Made by a program: the position numbers and the translations under genes. A stretch of DNA of 19,410 nt. It comes from RGIG5472 sp051867635. Its GTDB lineage: Bacteria; Bacillota; Clostridia; Oscillospirales; Oscillospiraceae. The stretch spans positions 1-19,410 of the forward strand of contig JBJDYT010000049.1 in the NCBI GenBank assembly GCA_051867635.1. Reading direction: 5' to 3'. Below the pieces are notes generated by a model. That model saw only the letters and a list, made by a program, of their open reading frames with translations. It made no database searches and had not been told where the DNA came from. The number at the start of each line of letters is the position of its first letter. The first letter of the stretch is position 1. Positions 14,588 through 19,410 of this stretch are shown piece by piece.

Positions 14588-15640
14588 ATGGCAGCGAATC
14601 AAGTGGAAACCAAACAGCTTCAGAACCTGACAAGGAAACAGCTGCTGGAGCTGGAACGGGTGAAAAAGTCCAAATTCCAGCTCTGGATGGATCTGGTCAT
14701 CTGGCTGCTGCCGTTTCTGGGCGGCGCTGTCGCGGTGCTGGAATACACGCAGATCCCGGATAACAGCATAAACAGAAACCCCTGGGTGTATCTGGCCTTT
14801 CTGCTGCTCCTGATCGCCGCCTACGCGGTGTACTGTGTGATATCCATCCTGGTCATGCTGAAGGGCAACCGGGACATGATCGACAAGCAGCGCTACCGCG
14901 CGCCGCTGTTCACGGCGCTGTTCCTGCTGCTGGCGGTCTATGACTACCTGACGCTCAAGACCGGCATCCTGACCCAGCCCTTTGTGCCCTGCCTGAACTT
15001 TGTGGTCAACGCCGCCTGGAGCGACCGGGCCATGATCCTGGACTGCACCCTCCATACGCTGTGGCTGCTGTTTTTGGGGTATTTCATCGGCGTCTCCCTG
15101 GGTCTTGTCACGGGCATCACCTGCGGCTACTCCAAGCGCTGCCGCTACTGGGTGGACCCCATTATCAAGTTCCTAGGCCCCATCCCCACCTCCACCTGGA
15201 TCCCCATCATGATGGTGATCGCCTCCTCTCTGTTCGGCGGCGCTGTGTTCATCATCGCCCTGGGCTCCTGGTTCGCCGTGACCGTGGCCTCCATGACCGG
15301 TATCGCCAATGTGGACAAGGATTACTTTGAAGCCGCCAGGACCCTGGGCGCCTCCAGCCGCCAGCTGGTGTTCCGGGTGGCCATCCCCCACGCCATGCCC
15401 TCCATCTTCCAGGGCTGCACCCAGGCCATGAGCAGCTCCTGCACCGCCATCATGATCGCGGAGATGCTGGGCGTGAAGTCCGGCCTCGGCTGGTACATGA
15501 ACTGGAGCAAGTCCTGGGCCAGCTACGACAAGATGTTCGCCGCCCTGTTCGTGATCTGCTTCATTTTCACCGTGGTGACTAAGTCCCTGGAAGCCGTGAA
15601 GCGCCGCGTGCTGCGCTGGCAGATTGGAGTGGAAAAGTAA
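14588..15640 (+). CDS. NitT/TauT/SsuC-type ABC transporter permease with extra N-terminal helices
   Basis: A 350-residue inner-membrane subunit of a small-molecule importer. The C-terminal two thirds (about 150-345) is the standard binding-protein-dependent permease domain. Its EAA loop reads EAARTLGASSRQLVFRVAIP (248-267) and contacts the ATPase. Residues 1-145 carry a basic amphipathic start and about three further helices (near 33-53, 66-92 and 105-123), which the usual SsuC/TauC proteins of about 250 residues lack. ATG at 14588 is preferred over GTG at 14579, because AGGAG at 14574-14578 would abut the GTG but is 9 nt from the ATG. The stop overlaps the next start as TAATG, so translation is coupled. 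The substrate is not evident; sulfonates, nitrate, or thiamine and other N-heterocycle precursors are handled by relatives. Confidence 0.88.
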   Translation: MAANQVETKQLQNLTRKQLLELERVKKSKFQLWMDLVIWLLPFLGGAVAVLEYTQIPDNSINRNPWVYLAFLLLLIAAYAVYCVISILVMLKGNRDMIDKQRYRAPLFTALFLLLAVYDYLTLKTGILTQPFVPCLNFVVNAAWSDRAMILDCTLHTLWLLFLGYFIGVSLGLVTGITCGYSKRCRYWVDPIIKFLGPIPTSTWIPIMMVIASSLFGGAVFIIALGSWFAVTVASMTGIANVDKDYFEAARTLGASSRQLVFRVAIPHAMPSIFQGCTQAMSSSCTAIMIAEMLGVKSGLGWYMNWSKSWASYDKMFAALFVICFIFTVVTKSLEAVKRRVLRWQIGVEK

Positions 15641-16416
15641 TGGAAAAGAAGAAAGTCGTTCTGAGACTGGACAATGTTTCCAAGAGCTTTGCAAAGATCG
15701 AGACCGACGAGGTGACCCATGCCCTGGACAATGTGACCGCCTCCATGGAGAGCGGCGAGTTCATCAGCCTGGTGGGGCCCTCCGGCTGCGGCAAGTCCAC
15801 CATTCTGCGCCTGGTGGCCGGCCTGATCAAGCCCACCACCGGCAAGGTCACCGTGGACGGCAAAGAGGTGGAGGGCCCCGCTCCCGACCGAGGCATGATG
15901 TTTCAGAAGGCCACGCTCTTCCCCTGGCTGACGGTCTGGGACAACGTCGCTTTTTCTTTGAAGATGCAGGGTAAGCTGAAGGGCAACGAGGAAAAGGTCG
16001 AGCGGATGATCAGTATCATCGGCCTGCAGGACTTCCGGGAGGACTACCCCGCCCAGCTCTCCGGCGGCATGGCCCAGCGTGTGGCGCTGGCCCGCTCTCT
16101 GATCAACGAGCCCGATATCCTTCTGCTGGACGAGCCTCTGGGCGCGCTGGACGCCTTTACCCGCATGAACATGCAGGACGAGATCCTGCGGATCTGGGAG
16201 GGAAAGCAGCAGCTGGCCGTCATGGTCACCCATGACGTGGACGAGGCCATTTACATGGGCACCCGCGTCCTGGTCATGGACGCACATCCCGGCCGCGTCA
16301 TTGCCGACATCAAGATCGAGGAGCCCTTCCCCCGGGACCGCTCCTCCGACTCTTTTGTCGCTTACCGCAACGATATTCTGAACAAGCTCCACTTCGGCGG
16401 CAGGAGCAAGGCCTGA
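15640..16416 (+). CDS. NitT/TauT/SsuB-type ABC transporter ATP-binding protein
   Basis: A 258-residue ATPase that drives the importer. All motifs are present: Walker A GPSGCGKST (46-54), Q-loop MFQKATLFPWLTVWDNV (Q89; the LFPWLTVWDNV stretch is typical of the SsuB/TauB/NrtD branch), signature LSGGMAQRVALARSL (140-154), Walker B LLLDEPLGALDAFTR (D164, E165) and switch His198 in VMVTHDVDEA. Its start overlaps the permease stop by one base (TAATG), with GGAGTGGAAA upstream. The substrate-binding protein gene follows after a 68-bp gap that contains a small hairpin, so the three genes are probably one transcript. Confidence 0.94.
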   Translation: MEKKKVVLRLDNVSKSFAKIETDEVTHALDNVTASMESGEFISLVGPSGCGKSTILRLVAGLIKPTTGKVTVDGKEVEGPAPDRGMMFQKATLFPWLTVWDNVAFSLKMQGKLKGNEEKVERMISIIGLQDFREDYPAQLSGGMAQRVALARSLINEPDILLLDEPLGALDAFTRMNMQDEILRIWEGKQQLAVMVTHDVDEAIYMGTRVLVMDAHPGRVIADIKIEEPFPRDRSSDSFVAYRNDILNKLHFGGRSKA

Positions 16417-16432
16417 TCCCACTGTTTCCATT

Positions 16433-16450
16433 TGCAGAAGAGCGTCTGCA
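16433..16450 (+). other. Small hairpin between the ATPase and binding-protein genes
   Basis: TGCAGA (16433-16438) pairs with TCTGCA (16445-16450) around AGAGCG, with no T run after it. A stable 5' hairpin here could protect the binding-protein mRNA after processing and so raise its level over the membrane genes; this is inference. Confidence 0.35.
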
Positions 16451-16484
16451 TTTGAATAAAAATTGTAGGAGGAGAAATACCACA

Positions 16485-17684
16485 ATGAACGCGAAAACCA
16501 ACACGAAGAAGATCCTCGCACTGCTTCTGGCGCTGGTCATGGTCCTGTCCCTGGCCGCCTGCGGTAACAGCAGTGAGCTGGAGGGCGACCTGAACGGCGA
16601 CGGCCAGATCGAAATGGGCCAGGACGGCGTGGATGTGGACGTCAACGTCTCTGATGTCCACCTGGACGCTGCCGAGGCTTCCGCTTCCGGCAACTGGGAA
16701 GCCCTGTTCACCCCCGTTGAGATGGACGGCCGCGCCATCGACATGGCCAACTTCGACCTGACCCCCACCGCAGAAGAGAAGGCCGCCATGGAGGCGGAGC
16801 CCGCTTACGGCCAGCCCGTCCTGTACTACATGTCCGACGGCTGCACCTCCGGCCCCACCGTGGCTGACGACAAGGGCTTCTATGCCGAGGCCGGCCTGAC
16901 CGCCGAAGGCTTCAAGGGCACGTCCTATACCGAGGCGCTGGGTACCCAGCAGGCCACCGTGGCTGTGGGCCACATTGCCACCATGCTGGTCCCCATCACC
17001 AACGGCGTTGACCTGACCTTCGTCGGCGGCGCCCACATCGGCTGCAAGTCCCTGTACGTTCTGGCCGACAGCGAGTACAACACCACCGAGGACCTGAAGG
17101 GCACCCAGGTCTCCGTTCCCAACGGCATCGGCGCCTCTGACTACAACATCACCTGCCTGCTGCTGGATGCCGACGGCATCAATCCCCAGACCGATCTGGA
17201 GCTGATCCAGGTCTCCTCCGACGCCTGCGTCGCGGCTATGGAGCGCGGCGAGATCTCCGCCGCCTTGCTGAGCGACACCTTCGCCTATGCCATGATGAAG
17301 GAAGGCAAGCTGAAGTGCATCCGCTCCCTGCTGGATGAGGACTTCGCTGACGAGAACTGCTGCGTCATCGCCATGAACCGCACCTTCGTGCAGGAGAACC
17401 CGGTCCACGCCAAGAAGATCGTGCAGGCCGTCCAGAAGGCCCACGCCTGGATGCGCGAGAATCCCGAGGAAGCCACCACTCTGCTGCTGGACCGCGGCTG
17501 GAACGGCGGCGACTATGACATGAACGTCATGATCAACAACTCCCTGCAGTTCGGTACTTCTCAGGAGTTCACCGGTGCGGCGCTGAGGGACATTGCCAGC
17601 CGCTATGTCCGCCTGGGCCTCATCACCAGCATGGACGATGTTGACGAGATCATGGAGCTGGCCTGGACGCCTGTCCTGGACTGA
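16485..17684 (+). CDS. NMT1/SsuA-like substrate-binding lipoprotein of the importer
   Basis: A 399-residue binding protein that delivers ligand to the permease. The lipoprotein signal is clear: basic NTKK, hydrophobic core, lipobox LAAC with C26 as lipid-modified Cys. Then comes an acidic linker (about 30-60) containing DLNGDGQIE, the pattern of an EF-hand or dockerin calcium loop, followed by DGVDVDVNVSDVHLD. The binding fold starts near 105 (QPVLYYMSDGCTSGPTVADD, then KGFYAEAGL) and contains DLKGTQVSVPNGIGASDY, the usual NMT1/THI5-like block. It is unusually rich in Cys for a periplasmic-type protein (for example GC in SDGCTSG, HIGCKSL, DENCCV). ATG at 16485 is set by AGGAGGAG and the signal peptide; the frame is open further upstream but lacks a good site. 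The ligand is unknown. Confidence 0.87.
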   Translation: MNAKTNTKKILALLLALVMVLSLAACGNSSELEGDLNGDGQIEMGQDGVDVDVNVSDVHLDAAEASASGNWEALFTPVEMDGRAIDMANFDLTPTAEEKAAMEAEPAYGQPVLYYMSDGCTSGPTVADDKGFYAEAGLTAEGFKGTSYTEALGTQQATVAVGHIATMLVPITNGVDLTFVGGAHIGCKSLYVLADSEYNTTEDLKGTQVSVPNGIGASDYNITCLLLDADGINPQTDLELIQVSSDACVAAMERGEISAALLSDTFAYAMMKEGKLKCIRSLLDEDFADENCCVIAMNRTFVQENPVHAKKIVQAVQKAHAWMRENPEEATTLLLDRGWNGGDYDMNVMINNSLQFGTSQEFTGAALRDIASRYVRLGLITSMDDVDEIMELAWTPVLD

Positions 17685-17719
17685 GTCCCCGCGTTCACGT
17701 CCTTTTGCCACAGAATAAG

Positions 17720-17754
17720 AAAAAGCAGCCTCCGGTCACCGGAGGCTGCTTTTT
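17720..17754. terminator. Strong terminator after the importer operon
   Basis: AAAAAGCAGCCTCCGG (17720-17735) pairs with CCGGAGGCTGCTTTTT (17739-17754) around a minimal loop. The A and T ends make it work on both strands, so it also backs the remnant gene that ends at 17789. Confidence 0.92.
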
Positions 17755-17788
17755 ATAGTCTTTGCGGGGCGCACCGTCCAGGGCGCCG

Positions 17789-18046
17789 CTATTCGTTCTC
17801 CGTGGTGCTTGCGGCGAACTGCCGCCCGGTGTGGTCTATGGTGTAGGGTTGGGAAAGGATGAGCTGGGAGATGGGGACCAGGGTGTAGCCCTCGTTTTTG
17901 AGGTATTCCAGAATGGTGGGCAGGGCCTCGGGGGTGTGCTCGCCGGCATTATGGAACAGGACGATGGAGCCAGGTCCTACGCCCTTGGTCACCCGGCTGC
18001 TGAGCTCCTCCGCGCTGATGCCTTTCCAATCCAGACTGTCCACACT
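17789..18046 (-). pseudogene. Truncated polysaccharide deacetylase (C-terminal part only)
   Basis: The minus strand encodes about 85 residues that match the C-terminal third of NodB-type polysaccharide deacetylases of the Clostridia/Bacillus PdaA-PdaB kind: SVDSLDWKGISAEELSSRV, PGSIVLFHNAGEHTPEALPT, ILEYLKNEGYTLVPISQL and the end HTGRQFAASTTENE. The catalytic Asp and metal-binding His motifs, which lie in the missing N-terminal two thirds, are absent. Upstream of Ser-Val-Asp the frame stays open to a TGA at 18131-18133 but shows no family resemblance and has no ATG, only a GTG at 18043 without a ribosome site. I therefore read it as a 5'-deleted, inactive gene. The interval 18047-18173 holds nothing that I recognise. 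Confidence 0.75.
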
Positions 18047-18173
18047 GGCAAGGAAGGAAAGTGCCTGGGAGTCGGCTTGTCCTTCGATTGCGTGCTGTAA
18101 AACAGGCCCCGTGGGAGGCCCAGGAGGCCATCAACATGGAAATGTAAAACTTTGCGCTCACAGTAGTTTGCCC

Positions 18174-19322
18174 TTAATAGTTTTCCGCGCGTACCTCAAA
18201 GTATGCCTGGGGATGCTTGCAGACAGGGCAGACCTCGGGGGCCTTGGTGCCGACGACAATGTGGCCGCAGTTACGGCACTCCCAGATGGTAACGCCGCTC
18301 TTTTCAAACACCTGCATGGCCTCCACGTTGCTCAGCAGCTTGCGGTAGCGCTCCTCATGGGTCTTCTCGATGGCGGCCACGCCCCGGAACTGCTCGGCCA
18401 GCTCATGGAAGCCTTCCTCGTCGGCCTCCCGGGCCATGCGGTCATACATATCCGTCCACTCGGCGTTCTCGCCCTCGGCGGCATGGAGCAGGTTCTCGGC
18501 GGTATCGCCCAGCTCGCCCAGCGCCTTGAACCACAGCTTCGCGTGCTCCTTTTCGTTCTCCGCGGTGTGCAGGAACAGGGCGGCGATCTGCTCATAGCCG
18601 GCCTTCTTGGCGACGGAGGCGAAGTAGGTGTACTTGTTCCGGGCCTGGCTCTCACCGGCGAAGGCTTCCCACAGGTTCTTCTCCGTCTTGGTACCGGCAT
18701 AGGGGTTCTTGGCAGGGGCGGCCTCTTCGATCTTCACAAACTTGTCGGCGGGCTGCTTGCAGACAGGGCACTTGAAATCAGGGGTCATGGGGCCTTCGTG
18801 AATGTAACCGCAGACAGAGCATTTCCACTTTTCCATGTTTGTTTCCTCCGTTTTTTCATTGAATTGAATGGTATGTAACAGGGATTCCACCGCATCCGCC
18901 GGGATGCCGGGATATGCTTTGATGCTTTCCAGAAACGCCTTGGTGTTGCCGCTCTGGGGGAGCATGAAGCCCGCTTCCCGGCACAGGTCCTCCGCCATCA
19001 GCCGGGAGGACTTTTCCACGGCCACGCTCAGAGCATCGGGCAGCTGAGAAGCAATGCTTTCAGCTTGGGCCTTGCTTTGGATCAGGCCACGCAGGGCTTC
19101 CACTACCTTGTCCTCCTTGGGCTGCTGCACAGGAAGGGTCTTGGGAACCATAGAAATGGCCGAGGACGGACAGGCTTCGGCACAGGCGCCGCATCCGATG
19201 CACTTTTCCGGATCAATGACGCTGTTCTCCGTATCCGTGGCCCCAGTGGGACAGACATAGAGGCACAGGCAGTCCTTGGTGCATAAGCGAAGATTTCTCA
19301 CCGCGTATTTTTCAGCCATCAT
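18174..19322 (-). CDS. Ferredoxin-rubrerythrin fusion ORF (4Fe-4S domain, rubredoxin, diiron domain, rubredoxin)
   Basis: The 382-codon ORF has two parts. Residues 1-about 60 form a ferredoxin with Cys14, 18, 20 and 24 (unusual C-x3-C-x-C-x3-C spacing) and Cys41, 44, 47 and 51 (canonical), followed by a helical stretch (about 72-155). From Met163 it is a complete 220-residue rubrerythrin: N-terminal rubredoxin-type CSVCGY...CPVC, a diiron four-helix domain with GESQAR, ENEKEHA and IEKTHEER ligands, and C-terminal CRNCGH...CPVC. Rubrerythrins reduce peroxide in anaerobes; the ferredoxin could feed electrons. An excellent internal ribosome site before Met163 means that the rubrerythrin may also be made alone (18174-18836). 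The 5' start is ATG at 19322 (a second ATG at 19319), with GGGAGG upstream and TGATG overlap with the preceding gene. Whether this is one protein or two is open. Confidence 0.85.
   Translation of the reverse strand: MMAEKYAVRNLRLCTKDCLCLYVCPTGATDTENSVIDPEKCIGCGACAEACPSSAISMVPKTLPVQQPKEDKVVEALRGLIQSKAQAESIASQLPDALSVAVEKSSRLMAEDLCREAGFMLPQSGNTKAFLESIKAYPGIPADAVESLLHTIQFNEKTEETNMEKWKCSVCGYIHEGPMTPDFKCPVCKQPADKFVKIEEAAPAKNPYAGTKTEKNLWEAFAGESQARNKYTYFASVAKKAGYEQIAALFLHTAENEKEHAKLWFKALGELGDTAENLLHAAEGENAEWTDMYDRMAREADEEGFHELAEQFRGVAAIEKTHEERYRKLLSNVEAMQVFEKSGVTIWECRNCGHIVVGTKAPEVCPVCKHPQAYFEVRAENY
18834..18849 (-). promoter_or_regulatory. Internal ribosome binding site and start codon for stand-alone rubrerythrin
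   Basis: On the minus strand GGAGGA (18849-18844), a 7-nt spacer and ATG (18836-18834) sit inside the ferredoxin-rubrerythrin ORF, exactly where the rubrerythrin domain MEKWKCSVCGY begins. The same bases read KTEETNM in the fusion frame. This looks like an ordinary gene start whose upstream stop codon is missing. Confidence 0.7.
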
Positions 19323-19410
19323 CAAGCCCTCCCTTCCACTTTTTCAAATTTCCAGCTGGGCACCTTGCAGACCGGGCACAGTTCCGGAGCCGCATCGCCC
19401 ACATAGACAA
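19322..19410 (-). CDS. Rubredoxin-domain protein, C-terminal end (partial)
   Basis: The visible codons read VYVGDAAPELCPVCKVPSWK and end in FEKVEGRA with a TGA stop at 19324-19322. The VGDAAPELCPVC block is the second half of a rubredoxin iron site, as found at the C-terminus of rubrerythrins and of flavin reductase-rubredoxin proteins of anaerobes. The stop overlaps the following ATG as TGATG, so this gene and the ferredoxin-rubrerythrin ORF are one operon. The rest of the gene lies beyond the window, so the exact protein type cannot be told. Confidence 0.7.
   Translation of the reverse strand, partial: VYVGDAAPELCPVCKVPSWKFEKVEGRA

Noticed and set aside
14346..14633. 95-codon minus-strand ORF in the divergent region
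   Set aside because: It overlaps both predicted promoters and the importer start, has no ribosome site or recognisable domain, and is AT-rich intergenic sequence.
17949..18161. 70-codon minus-strand ORF overlapping the deacetylase remnant
   Set aside because: Its second half is simply the remnant read in another frame, and the first half has no resemblance to any family that I know.
1..19410. Mobile elements, CRISPR arrays, tRNA or rRNA genes
   Set aside because: No transposase or integrase motifs, no regularly spaced direct repeats and no tRNA/rRNA-like sequence were seen on either strand.

Overview
The window is a GC-rich stretch of a bacterial chromosome. Its genes point to an anaerobic, gut-type member of the Firmicutes, most likely Oscillospirales (the Flavonifractor / Lawsonibacter / Oscillibacter kind). 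The evidence is a BMP-type nucleoside importer, an SLH-anchored secreted peptidase, an ECF sigma factor paired with an RsgI-like anti-sigma factor, a DUF4418 membrane protein, and a ferredoxin/rubrerythrin/rubredoxin oxygen-defence cluster. The taxonomic placement is inference from gene families and style, not from a marker gene. No rRNA, tRNA, insertion sequence, phage gene or CRISPR array was seen.

Layout: (1) 1-4206, plus strand: the end of a BMP-family lipoprotein, a terminator, a new promoter, then a tightly overlapping ATPase-permease-permease set for nucleoside-type substrates. (2) 4225-6806: a C45-type Ntn-hydrolase/acyltransferase gene with its own promoter, tail-to-tail with a LysR-family regulator; the two share one bidirectional terminator. 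(3) 6740-7186: a 447-bp regulatory stretch with the lysR promoter, two terminator-like hairpins, a repeated 8-bp palindrome and a forward promoter. (4) 7187-10570: a secreted protein with two LprI-like repeats, followed by a secreted M14 metallopeptidase with three SLH domains. (5) 14265 down to 10766, minus strand: one compact operon of ECF sigma factor, anti-sigma factor, FtsX/MacB-type permease, ABC ATPase and DUF4418 protein. (6) 14509-17754, plus strand: a NitT/TauT/SsuABC-type importer (permease, ATPase, substrate-binding lipoprotein). (7) 17789-19410, minus strand: a polysaccharide deacetylase remnant, a ferredoxin-rubrerythrin fusion ORF and the end of another rubredoxin-domain gene.

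How the genes may work together: the two importers are self-contained. The sigma/anti-sigma pair very probably controls the exporter and the DUF4418 protein co-transcribed with it, as a stress-responsive export module; this is the best candidate for a little-described system here. The ferredoxin, rubrerythrin and rubredoxin genes form an electron-transfer route for peroxide/oxygen reduction. A 50-bp end of a polysaccharide deacetylase gene occurs twice (10575-10624 and 17785-17834), both times as a truncated remnant just past a terminator, which suggests past duplication and loss.
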